Shown: in pieces, positions 52,502 to 61,800 of the stretch
Position numbering within the stretch: position 1 is the stretch's first letter
How the letters are laid out: every line of letters begins with the position of its first letter
From: Pseudomonas viridiflava
Lineage (GTDB): Bacteria; Pseudomonadota; Gammaproteobacteria; Pseudomonadales; Pseudomonadaceae
Assembly: GCF_900585905.1 (NCBI RefSeq)
Contig: NZ_UTVH01000095.1
Coordinates: forward strand, 708,855 to 772,854
Length of the DNA stretch: 64,000 bases
Direction: 5' to 3'
Made by a program: the position numbers and the translations under genes
The notes under the pieces: generated by a model
What the model was told of the DNA's origin: nothing
What the model saw: the letters and a program-made list of their open reading frames with translations, nothing else
The model's database searches: none

Positions 52502-53464
52502 ATGAGTGCTGAACCCTCGCAACTCACCCCAACGCCTGGCGCTGATAGCATCAGCCATCAGGCCAGTGTCTGGTTTGCGCTGATGCAGGGTGGATCAGCG
52601 ACCCAGGCTGAGCGCGAAGACTTGGCGATATGGCTCAAGGCTGACCCGGAACATGCCGAGGCGTACGCCAGGCTCGAGAACTGGTGGGCGGCGTCAGCAG
52701 TGCTGATGCCGCCTGATAGCGCCGCCCCTCAAGTTCAGCTGTCGCGGCGCCGGTTCGTCGGGTTCGGGATAGCTGCCAGTGCAGTTGCAGTCGCTGCAGG
52801 CGCCTCCACCTTCTGGCTCAATGATATGGATCTGTCCTTCGCCGACATCCGCACGTCGGTGGGAGAGCGGCGCACGGTGAGCCTGCCTGACGGATCCAGC
52901 GTGTACCTTGCTGGAAACACGGCGCTGAACCTGGACTTTGCATCCGCCAAGCGCTCAGTGGAACTGCTTCACGGCGAGGCTTTTTTCAGCGTAGCCGCCA
53001 GCGTCAATGATGAGTTCAACGTCAGCACCGATGCCGGGCAGGTGCTTGCCCGCGAGGGTGAATTCTGTTTGTCGTGCGACGGCGCATCAGCGCTTCTCGC
53101 CGTCAGTCAAAAATCCGCCAGCGTGGTCAACGCCCATCAACAGACGGATGTGGGAGAGGGTCTGTCACTGCGCTTCGGCATGACTCAAACCGGACAGATC
53201 CAGCGTGCCGAGCTTGATCAGATACTCGCCTGGCGAGGCGGACGTCTGGTGTTCTTTGACCAGCCGCTGCTCAGTATTGTGGACGAATTAAGACGCTGGC
53301 GAGAAGGCAGGATCTTCATTATGGACAAGCAACTCGCCGCTCGCCGGGTGAGTTTGATCCTTAATATCGACAGGCCTGAACACATGCTCGATGTGGTGAC
53401 CCGGGCACTTGCGGTACGGGTGGTTCGCTACACCGATCTGGTCACTCTGATCTACCCCGCCTGA
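52502..53464 (+). CDS. FecR-type anti-sigma factor
   Basis: The protein is 320 aa. The N-terminal DUF4880 domain (about 17-65, FALMQGGSATQAEREDLAIWLKADPEHAEAYARLE) is followed by a triple Arg (82-84, in QLSRRRFVGFGIAAS) before the hydrophobic segment (86-104), then the periplasmic FecR domain (RTVSLPDGSSVYLAGNTALNLDF) and a C-terminal STN-like DUF4974 part. The twin-arginine-like motif at the membrane segment matches the Tat-dependent insertion known for FecR. The ATG at 52502 is used; a TTG 12 bp upstream is possible. Confidence 0.92.
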   Translation: MSAEPSQLTPTPGADSISHQASVWFALMQGGSATQAEREDLAIWLKADPEHAEAYARLENWWAASAVLMPPDSAAPQVQLSRRRFVGFGIAASAVAVAAGASTFWLNDMDLSFADIRTSVGERRTVSLPDGSSVYLAGNTALNLDFASAKRSVELLHGEAFFSVAASVNDEFNVSTDAGQVLAREGEFCLSCDGASALLAVSQKSASVVNAHQQTDVGEGLSLRFGMTQTGQIQRAELDQILAWRGGRLVFFDQPLLSIVDELRRWREGRIFIMDKQLAARRVSLILNIDRPEHMLDVVTRALAVRVVRYTDLVTLIYPA

Positions 53465-53660
53465 GCCCATTGGCCGCTCTATCCCGGTTTCCCCCAGCCC
53501 GATTGCACGCGTTCGGCCAGGGCTAAATAAGCCTGATCGTGCCACTGTAAAAACTTTTCAAAAATATTCATGGCGCCTTCAGGAATTGCCAGTGCTCATG
53601 CGTCTTAACCTGACTGATTGGTATTCGCATATTCGCGCACCCTTAAAGGAAGCAACCTGA

Positions 53661-56081
53661 ATGGCAAGGCTACACACCCCCGGATCGAGAATTGACAAGC
53701 GTTGGCAACGCAATGCTCTTGGCACAGCATTGGCCTGCACATTGCTCGTCACTGGGTTGCAGGCTCATGGGGCGCCAGGCCAGGCTGCGGCGACTTCTGC
53801 GAAGACACTGTCACTGAACATCCCTGCCCAGCAACTGCGCCAGGCATTGTTGGCGTTCAGCCAACAATCCGGGCAGAACGTACTTTTGGACGGCAATCTG
53901 GATGCTGCCCTTCGCAGCACTGCCGTAGTAGGCAATTACGCGCCCCAGGAAGGACTGTCGAGGTTGCTGCAAGGCAGTGGCTACACCTTCGCACGCACTG
54001 ATGAGGCCACTGTTTACCTTGTGCCGATCCTCAATCAGGCTGCGGGCAATCAAGTGAGTCTGGGGCCCATACAAATTCAGGAGTATTCCGCGCAAGGCGT
54101 TGGCCAAAGCGCCGGGTACCAAGGCAGAACGGTGTCCAGCACCACTCGGCTGGGTTTGAGCGACAAGGAAACGCCCCAGGCGATTACCGTTATTACCCGC
54201 GAACAAATGGACGACTTCAAACTCAACAGTGTGAAAGACGCGTTGCGCAATGCGCCGTCAGTCACGGTTGAACAGTTCGAAACCGATCGCACGGCCTTTA
54301 CGTCACGTGGCTTCAAGATTGAAAACTTTGAGTACGACGGCATGAGCCTGCCCTTCTCGGGGGGTGTGCTGGTTGGCGATCAGGATATGACTGAATTCGA
54401 GCAGGTTGACGTACTCCATGGTGCCAACGGGCTCATGAGCGGGACCGGCGACCCATCGGCCACCGTCAATCTGGTGCGCAAACGCCCCACTGATACGTTT
54501 CAGGCAAGGATCGACAGCAGCATCGGTTCCTGGGACAACCGACGGCTGGCGCTGGACGTGTCCGGCCCGTTGACAGACAGCGGGAATATTCGCGGACGCT
54601 TCATCACCTCCCACGACAAGGGTAACTCGTACCTCGACCAATACGGCCGCGAAGTAAACGTGGCGGCAGGCCTGCTGGCATTCGACTTGTCTGATGCCGA
54701 TACCCTGACAGTGGGTTTTACCGAGCAGAACAGTTACTCCAACGGCAGCACCTGGGGAGCATTGCCGATTGCCGATTATGCAGGCAATCGAATTCACTAC
54801 AGCAGTCGCAGTTCCAGCGTCGGCCAACCCTGGACTTACTGGGACGTCAAAACCCGGCGCGCCTTCGCCGAACTGACTCACGCGTTCGACAATGGCTGGG
54901 CAAGCACTATTACCCTGACAGGGATGAGTCAGGACTCTGATACCAAGATGTTGTATGCGATTCCCAGGACTGCCGACGACGTCTATGCCTACATCAACCG
55001 CACCACCAGCACCGAACACCAGGTGACCGGTGAGGCAAGGTTATCCGGACCCTTCAAGTTCCTCGGCCGGGAACACGAACTGACCCTGGGAGCCAATTAC
55101 GGGCGCACCCATCATGACGAACGTGGGCATTACACAGATGTCTCGGGCAATCAGATCGAGAGCCTGGCGGATGTGCTCGCAGGCAATGTGACGCAACCGG
55201 CACTCAACTACACCGATGAAATCAACACCCAGTTGTTCACTGACCGGCAGAAAAGCGTGTTCGCCGGTGCCAGGTTCAGCGTGGTCGATGACCTGCACTG
55301 GATTGCCGGGGCCCGCATGCTAAGCGCCGATGGCGATGGGGCGGGCTATGGCTCGCCACACGATACGCGCGTGCATGGCAAGGTGACGCCGTACACCGGC
55401 CTGGTTTATGACCTCACCCCTCAGTGGAGCCTCTATACCAGCTGGACAGAAATCTTCAAGCCACAGTATGTGCGCAGCACCGGCGGCGGAGTCATCCTGC
55501 CGCTTGAAGGCAAAAGCATGGAAGCCGGCGTGAAAGGCCTGTTACTTGATGACCGCCTGACCGTTACTGCCGCCGTCTTCAAAACAGACCAGGAGAACGT
55601 TGCAGAGCTCACCGGCGAGATCGTGGGCGGCCAGTACCTGTATCGCGGGGCGAACTTCAAAAGCCGGGGCATTGAACTCGGTGCTTCCGGAGAAGCCTGG
55701 CCAGGCCTTGAAGTGGCGGGCGGCTATACCTTCGTGCGAATCGAAGATGACGACGGCAATGAGGCGCGCAAGTATGTGCCTACGCATACCTTACGCGGTA
55801 GCGTGACTTATCGTATTCCTGACCTGCCGCAGGCTAAAGTCGGAACCCGCCTTCAATGGCAAAGCGGCACCGAAGTGGACACCAACAGCAATGTACGACA
55901 GAGCGCTTATGCCCTGGTGGACTTGATGGCCAGTTACGATTTCGATGATCACTGGAGCACCGCGCTGAACATGAACAACGTCACTGACCGTAAATACCTG
56001 TTGTCGCTTTATCAATCTGCCGGTTCCAGCAACTACGGCGCACCCAGAAACCTGACAGCGTCAGTGACCTGGAAATACTGA
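53661..56081 (+). CDS. TonB-dependent siderophore receptor with STN signalling domain
   Basis: The protein is 806 aa. Signal peptide (about 1-37), STN domain (about 48-122, LSLNIPAQQLRQALLAFSQQSGQNVLLDGNL...YAPQEGLSRLLQGSGYTF), plug (about 150-280, DKETPQAITVITREQMDDF...FTSRGFKIENFEYDGMSLPF) and a 22-strand barrel ending NVTDRKYL...NLTASVTWKY. The STN domain marks it as a transducer that signals to the FecR/FecI pair just upstream. AAAGGAAG precedes the ATG. Ligand unknown; the architecture is of the FpvA/FoxA/FiuA class. Confidence 0.94.
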   Translation: MARLHTPGSRIDKRWQRNALGTALACTLLVTGLQAHGAPGQAAATSAKTLSLNIPAQQLRQALLAFSQQSGQNVLLDGNLDAALRSTAVVGNYAPQEGLSRLLQGSGYTFARTDEATVYLVPILNQAAGNQVSLGPIQIQEYSAQGVGQSAGYQGRTVSSTTRLGLSDKETPQAITVITREQMDDFKLNSVKDALRNAPSVTVEQFETDRTAFTSRGFKIENFEYDGMSLPFSGGVLVGDQDMTEFEQVDVLHGANGLMSGTGDPSATVNLVRKRPTDTFQARIDSSIGSWDNRRLALDVSGPLTDSGNIRGRFITSHDKGNSYLDQYGREVNVAAGLLAFDLSDADTLTVGFTEQNSYSNGSTWGALPIADYAGNRIHYSSRSSSVGQPWTYWDVKTRRAFAELTHAFDNGWASTITLTGMSQDSDTKMLYAIPRTADDVYAYINRTTSTEHQVTGEARLSGPFKFLGREHELTLGANYGRTHHDERGHYTDVSGNQIESLADVLAGNVTQPALNYTDEINTQLFTDRQKSVFAGARFSVVDDLHWIAGARMLSADGDGAGYGSPHDTRVHGKVTPYTGLVYDLTPQWSLYTSWTEIFKPQYVRSTGGGVILPLEGKSMEAGVKGLLLDDRLTVTAAVFKTDQENVAELTGEIVGGQYLYRGANFKSRGIELGASGEAWPGLEVAGGYTFVRIEDDDGNEARKYVPTHTLRGSVTYRIPDLPQAKVGTRLQWQSGTEVDTNSNVRQSAYALVDLMASYDFDDHWSTALNMNNVTDRKYLLSLYQSAGSSNYGAPRNLTASVTWKY

Positions 56082-56466
56082 ACCGGCACGCATGGGTGAA
56101 GTACGGCACGGCTTCACCCTGTCCGGCCAGGAGCAACACGCCCTGAGCGCACACGCTCCAGCATCTTGAGTTGGAAATAAGGGATGGGGAAAATCGCTCA
56201 TTCAGACCATCGCCTGACAAGCATTGGTTTTTGCCCAACGCCGTTACCCAATCGTTGCCCTGGCAGCGTGCCGATGAGTTGAAGGTGGATATAGCAACCG
56301 CCCTAAAGGCGCATATATCCAGGCTTTGTGCGGGAACATATAGCGGATGTGAAAATTTTGTGATTTCATGTGAACGCTTCTCAAATGCGGGTATCAACCC
56401 CTGTCGTTTGAGAAGAGTCCGCGTTGCCAGGAGGCGCTCACATTACCTGCTCAGGAACATCGCTCC
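56082..56466. other. Intergenic region between the two TonB receptor genes
   Basis: This is 385 bp. It starts with a stem-loop (GGGTGAAG/CTTCACCC, 56094-56101 with 56112-56119) that may help end the first receptor transcript, though it lacks a T-tract. It contains a second, longer inverted repeat at 56377-56415 close to the next gene. Frames here have no ribosome sites. Confidence 0.4.
56377..56415 (+). promoter_or_regulatory. Inverted repeat in the leader of the second TonB receptor
   Basis: CTTCTCAAA (56377-56385) and TTTGAGAAG (56407-56415) are perfect 9-bp arms 21 bp apart, with an inner GGG...CCC that could extend a folded RNA. It ends 52 bp before the receptor ATG and has no T-tract, so it is not a simple terminator. 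It may be a DNA operator or an mRNA element. Confidence 0.4.
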
Positions 56467-58638
56467 ATGGCTCTCTCTTTCCCTTCACGCCCCACCCTGC
56501 TCGCCCTGTGTTGTTCTGTCAGCCTGATGGCCCATGCGGCCGATCAAGTGGTCGAACTGGGCGCAACCGATGTCAACGCTACCGGCATCAAAGCCAATTC
56601 CAATACTCCGCCCGAGGTCTTTGCCGGTGGGCAAGTGGCGCGCGGCGGGCAAATGGGCGTGCTGGGCAATCAAGACAGCATGAACGTGCCGTTCACCATG
56701 ACCAGCTATACCTCGAAGCTGATCGAAGACCAGCAGGCCGAAGATGTCGGTGATGTACTGCTCAATGATCCGTCCGTGCGCCAGTCGTTCGGCTTCGGTA
56801 ATCAGTCACAGATCTTCGTGATTCGTGGGTTGCCGCTGACGGGCGACGATATCTCCTATAACGGTTTGTATGGCGTGCTGCCCCGGCAAATCCTTTCAAC
56901 CGATGCGATTGAACGGGTTGAAGTGTTCAAAGGGCCGAATGCTTTCATCAATGGTGTGAGCCCCACCGGCACCGGCCTGGGTGGCAGCGTCAACCTGCAG
57001 CCCAAGCGCGCAGGCGACACCCCGACGCGACGTTACACCCAGGACATCAGCAGCGATGGCCGTGTCGGCGAGCATCTGGATCTGGGTCAGCGTTTTGGCG
57101 AAGACAACCGCTTCGGCGGGCGCGTAAACCTCAGCCAGCGCGAGGGCGACACCGCTGTCGACGATCAGAACCAACGCACCAAGCTGTTTGTTGCCGGGCT
57201 GGACTACCGTGGCGAAGGCTTCCGCGCCTCCACCGACTTCGGCTACCAGAAGCAGCGCTTGAATCATCTGCGCAACACCGTGCAGCTTGGTAATGCCACG
57301 CAGATCCCCACGGCGCCGGACGCCGGCCACAACTATGGCCAGCCCTGGTCCTACACCGAGACCGAAGACACCTTCGGCATGATGCGCGGTGACTGGGACC
57401 TGAGCGACAACTGGACCGCGTACCTGGCGGGCGGCGTCAAGCACACGCGAGAAACCGGCTTCTACGGCACCCCGACACTGGTGGGCAACAGTGGCACGGC
57501 AACCATCAGTGGCTCGCAAATCCCCCACAACGAAGACAACACCACCTTCAGCGCCGGGCTCAATGGCCGCCTGCAGACAGGCCCGATCAGCCATCAGATC
57601 GCAATTGGCGCCTCGACCATCTGGACCCAGCAGGAAAACGCCTTCATCTTCTACAAGGCGCCCGCTGGCAACACCAATATCTACAACAAGGTCGTCCTGC
57701 CAAGGCCCACCGATGTGTCGATCCCCGGTGGTAAATTGGGTGACCCGGGCGTTACCGGCAAGACGCGCAACCGTAGCCTGGCAATTTCCGACACCGTCGG
57801 CCTGTTCGATGACAGCCTGTTGCTGACCTACGGTCTGCGTCGCCAACAGCTGCGGGTCGAGAACTACAGCTACGACGGCCCAGACACAGACGGTAGCCGG
57901 ACCTCGATCTACGACGAATCGATCACCACGCCGGTGTATGGCGTCGTCTACAAACCAATCGACACGGTTTCGCTGTACGCCAACCGCATCGAAGGCCTGG
58001 CCAAAGGTCCTGAGCCGTCGGGCGATGTAGACAATCTGGAGGAGACTTTCGCGCCGGGTCGTACCAAACAGCTGGAAGCAGGCATCAAGCTCGACCTGCA
58101 GAGTTTCGGCGCCAACCTGGGCTTGTTTCGCATCGAAAAACCTGCCGACGGTTTTGTCGATGCAACGCAAAGGCTGTATGTGCGCGATGGCGAGCAGGTC
58201 AACAAGGGTGTCGAGCTGAGCGTATTCGGCGAACCCATCCAAGGCTTGCGCCTGATGGCGGGTGGCACACGCATGAGCTCGGAATTGAGCGGCACCCAAG
58301 GAGGCGTCAACGATGGCAACCACGCCATCGGCGTACCGACCTTTCAGCTCAACGCGAGTGTCGACTGGGATGTGCCTGGGGTCGAAGGCCTTGCCCTCAA
58401 TGGCCGCATGCTACGCACCGGCGGCCAGTACGCCGACCAGGCCAACAACCTGAGCCTGCCCAGCTGGAACCGTTTTGATGCCGGTGCTCGCTACAGCTTC
58501 ACCGCCTACAAGGATCTGACGTTGCGCGTGAACGTGGAGAACATTACTGACAAGAACTACTGGGCGTCAGCCAACGGCGGTTACCTGACTCAGGGTGAGC
58601 CGCGTCTGGTGAAGTTCTCGGGGACGATCGATTTCTGA
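56467..58638 (+). CDS. TonB-dependent siderophore receptor, no STN domain
   Basis: The protein is 723 aa. Signal peptide (about 1-24, ending AHA), a TonB-box-like LGATDVNATG, plug domain (about 70-185, MTSYTSKLIEDQQAEDVGDVLLNDPSVRQSFGFGNQSQIFVIRGLPLTGDDISYNGLYG) and barrel ending in IDF (terminal Phe, as required by the BAM complex). It resembles ferrichrome/FcuA-type receptors, but the ligand cannot be read from sequence. It follows the first receptor by 385 bp and is likely a separate transcript. Confidence 0.93.
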   Translation: MALSFPSRPTLLALCCSVSLMAHAADQVVELGATDVNATGIKANSNTPPEVFAGGQVARGGQMGVLGNQDSMNVPFTMTSYTSKLIEDQQAEDVGDVLLNDPSVRQSFGFGNQSQIFVIRGLPLTGDDISYNGLYGVLPRQILSTDAIERVEVFKGPNAFINGVSPTGTGLGGSVNLQPKRAGDTPTRRYTQDISSDGRVGEHLDLGQRFGEDNRFGGRVNLSQREGDTAVDDQNQRTKLFVAGLDYRGEGFRASTDFGYQKQRLNHLRNTVQLGNATQIPTAPDAGHNYGQPWSYTETEDTFGMMRGDWDLSDNWTAYLAGGVKHTRETGFYGTPTLVGNSGTATISGSQIPHNEDNTTFSAGLNGRLQTGPISHQIAIGASTIWTQQENAFIFYKAPAGNTNIYNKVVLPRPTDVSIPGGKLGDPGVTGKTRNRSLAISDTVGLFDDSLLLTYGLRRQQLRVENYSYDGPDTDGSRTSIYDESITTPVYGVVYKPIDTVSLYANRIEGLAKGPEPSGDVDNLEETFAPGRTKQLEAGIKLDLQSFGANLGLFRIEKPADGFVDATQRLYVRDGEQVNKGVELSVFGEPIQGLRLMAGGTRMSSELSGTQGGVNDGNHAIGVPTFQLNASVDWDVPGVEGLALNGRMLRTGGQYADQANNLSLPSWNRFDAGARYSFTAYKDLTLRVNVENITDKNYWASANGGYLTQGEPRLVKFSGTIDF

Positions 58639-58650
58639 CCCGATCTGTCG

Positions 58651-58676
58651 CTGGATGCCTGAACACCGGCATCCAG
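58651..58676 (+). terminator. Stem-loop after the second receptor gene
   Basis: A perfect 9-bp stem CTGGATGCC/GGCATCCAG (58651-58659 with 58668-58676) with an 8-nt loop lies 12 bp past the stop. It has no T-tract, so it may be a 3' stabilising hairpin or a Rho-dependent end rather than a classic terminator. Confidence 0.4.
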
Positions 58677-58854
58677 CCGACCAGCCCCCTGCGACGCAGC
58701 AACAGAGATGACCAGGCCATTCCTCCATTGCCTGTTTCAGTGCGCGGCGCAAGCTGACTAGTGGTCGTAAACCCGTTCATAAAAATGCCGATAGCCTTAT
58801 ATCGCCGAGTCCACCCTGGCCGGGTTTGACTGGCTCAGGATAAGGAGATCGCTG

Positions 58855-61800
58855 ATGAAAGGCATACGCACCCGTTCCGCATCGCTGCGCATGGCGCTCG
58901 AGCCTCGGCTGATGTTCGATGGCGCAGCAGTGGTCACGGCAGATGCCGCTTTGGCCTCGCACAACGACGCTGCTCAGCCGGCGCCCGATCAGCCAGGCGA
59001 CGCGCACCATGAGCCGGGTCATAACGATGCCCAGCATTCCCCGCACGATGCCCCTGGCCTCAACGAGGCGCTTGCCGCCACGCCGCCCCCGGTGGAGGGT
59101 CCGTCGCGCCATGAAATCTATTTCGTCGACGCCAGCCTTCCCGACCGGGCGCAGCTGACCAGTCAACTGCCCGATCAGGCAGTCATCGTTTACCTGGACA
59201 GCCATTCAGATGGCCTGGCGCAGATCTCCACCGCGCTGCAGGGCAAGAGCGACATTGATGCCATTCACCTGATCACTCATGGCACCTCTGGCATTCTGCT
59301 GGTGGGCAGTACGCAACTCGATGCGCAGTCGATTCAGGGCGAATACCAGGCCATTCTCAATGAAATAGGCACTCATCTGACGGTCGATGGCGACGTGCTG
59401 ATCTACGGCTGTGACCTGGCCGCAGGCGAAGCGGGCAAGGAAACCCTGGGCGCCCTGGCCTTCGCGTTGAGCGCCGACGCTGCGGGATCGGAAAACGCCA
59501 CCGGCGCAGGCGGCGGCGACTGGGTACTCGAAGCCCACGTCGGCAGTATCGAAACCACCACCTTTGTCGCTCACGACTGGGATCACCAACTATTGGCGGC
59601 GATTCCCACCGCCGACAGCGCGACGGTCTTGCAGAACAGTTCAGGCAACAAAATCAGTGTGCTCGGCAACGATGTCGTGCTGTTGGGGGCGGTCGTCAAC
59701 ATCGGCGCGGTAACGCCCCCCGCCCACGGTTCGGTGATCATCAACGGCGACAACACGTTGTCCTACACGCCGACAGCCGGGTACTCGGGCAGCGACAGCT
59801 TTATCTACACCCTGCGCGATGGCGGTGGCGTGTCGCTGGGCTCGGCCACCGTGTCGATCAACGTCAACCCGATTACCGGCGGCGCGCAACCGACATTGAC
59901 CCGGCCTTCCAGCGTCAGCGTGCCCGAAGACTCCAGCGTTTTGTTTTCCACCGCCTCCGGCAGATCAATCGTGGTGGCCGATAGCGACAGTGCACTGCTG
60001 AAAGTGACCCTGTCCGTGCCCGCTGGCACCTTCAGCCTGGCCTCGGTGGCAGGCCTTACATTCACTCAGGGCGATGGCAGCAATGACTCGGCAATGATTG
60101 TGCAAGGCTCGGCTGCCAACCTCAACGCGGCGCTCAACGGCCTGGTCTACACCCCGGTGGCGGACTTCAACGGCAGCGTCAACCTGGGTATCACGGTGAC
60201 TGACAACATCAGCACCCCTGTGACTTCCAGCGTGGCGATGAACTTCGCCGCCGTTGCCGACAGCACGGCAGACAGTGTGTCCACCCCACAGAATAGCGCT
60301 ACCAGTTTCAACGTCTTGACCAACGACAACTTCGAGAACCCGACGCGCACGGTGACCGCCGCCAGCACGCCTGCGCACGGCACTGTCACCGTAGACGCCC
60401 AAGGCAACGCCATCTACACCCCCGCCAACGGCTATGTCGGCAGCGACAGCTTCACCTATACCGTCAGCTCCGGCGGCGTGACTGAAACCCAGACAGTGAG
60501 CGTCAACGTCACCGGCACCGTGCCGCCTCTTGGTGTCAGCGTGCCCGCCGGGCAAGTGTTTGCCGAAGACGTGGTGCGGGTGTTTTCCGCCGCGACCGGC
60601 AACACTATCGCGATCAGCGGTGGTAACAGTGAGGTCACTGTCACCCTGCAAGTGAACAATGGCACCCTCACTCTCAATCAACTCACTGGCCTTGTTTTCA
60701 TCAGCGGCGATGGAGTGGGTGACAGCGCCATGGTCTTCAAGGGCAGCGCCAGCGCGATCAATGCGGCCCTCGACGGCCTGCGCTTTACCCCTGTCGCTGA
60801 TTACAACGGCGCGGCGAGCCTGACCCTGCAGGCCACTGACGGCATCAGCGCGCCACAGAACGCCAGTGTTGCCATGACCCTGTCAGCGGTTGCCGATGGC
60901 GTCGCCGACAGCGTGCAGACCGCTGCCATCACGCCAGTGACATTCTCGCCGCTGGCCAATGACAATTTTGAGGGCACCCCCAGCGTTACCGCAGTGGGCA
61001 GCGCGAGCCATGGCACGGTGAGCCGCAGCGGCAATTCCATCACTTACACCCCTGCTCTGGGCTACACCGGCGCCGACAGCTTCACTTACACCGTCACCTC
61101 AGGCGGCGTGACTGAACAGGTGGCGGTCAACGTGACCGTTGGTGCTGCAGTGCCAGTCAACAGTGCGCCTGTGGCGAGCAGCCTGGGCAGCGCCACGGCC
61201 ATTGATGGCGGCCTGGTGCTGATCGCCGCCGGCGCAGCCTTCAGCGATCCGGATGTGCTCGACCTGCTGACCTACAGCGCCACGGGCCTGCCGCCAGGGC
61301 TGGCCATCAGCGCAACCACGGGCCTCATCACTGGCGTGCTGGGCACCCACGCGTCGACGGTCAACGGCGGCCTTTACACGGTGGCGGTGACAGCAACCGA
61401 TCTTGCCGGCGCGAAGGCCGTCAGCCAACTGAGTCTCCAGGTCCTCAACCCGGCCCCCATCCCTTTGCTCGGGCTGTCGGTGGGTGGGACTCAAGACACC
61501 CTGCTCAACCTCAGCGCCAGCCTGCTGGCCATCGTCGATCCGGACGGCGACAGTATCGCCATCACTCAGGCCAGCGCCTTGCACGGCACAGTGACGATCA
61601 AAGCGGACGGTTCCCTGACCTACACGCCCAACAGCAGTTACTTCGGGCTGGACACCGTCACTTACACCGTGACCGACGCAGACGGCGCCAGTGCCACCGG
61701 ATACATCGCGGTGGCACTGGCCGCGACCCCGACACTGCCGACGCTGATCCTGCCCAGTCTGCCGTTATTGACCGAAGACACCCCACTGATCTTTGCCAAC

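Noticed and set aside
53582..53605. GGAATT...CGTCT as an ECF-type promoter for the STN receptor gene
   Set aside because: The distance between the two elements (13 bp) is shorter than the usual 15-17 bp, so the match is not convincing.
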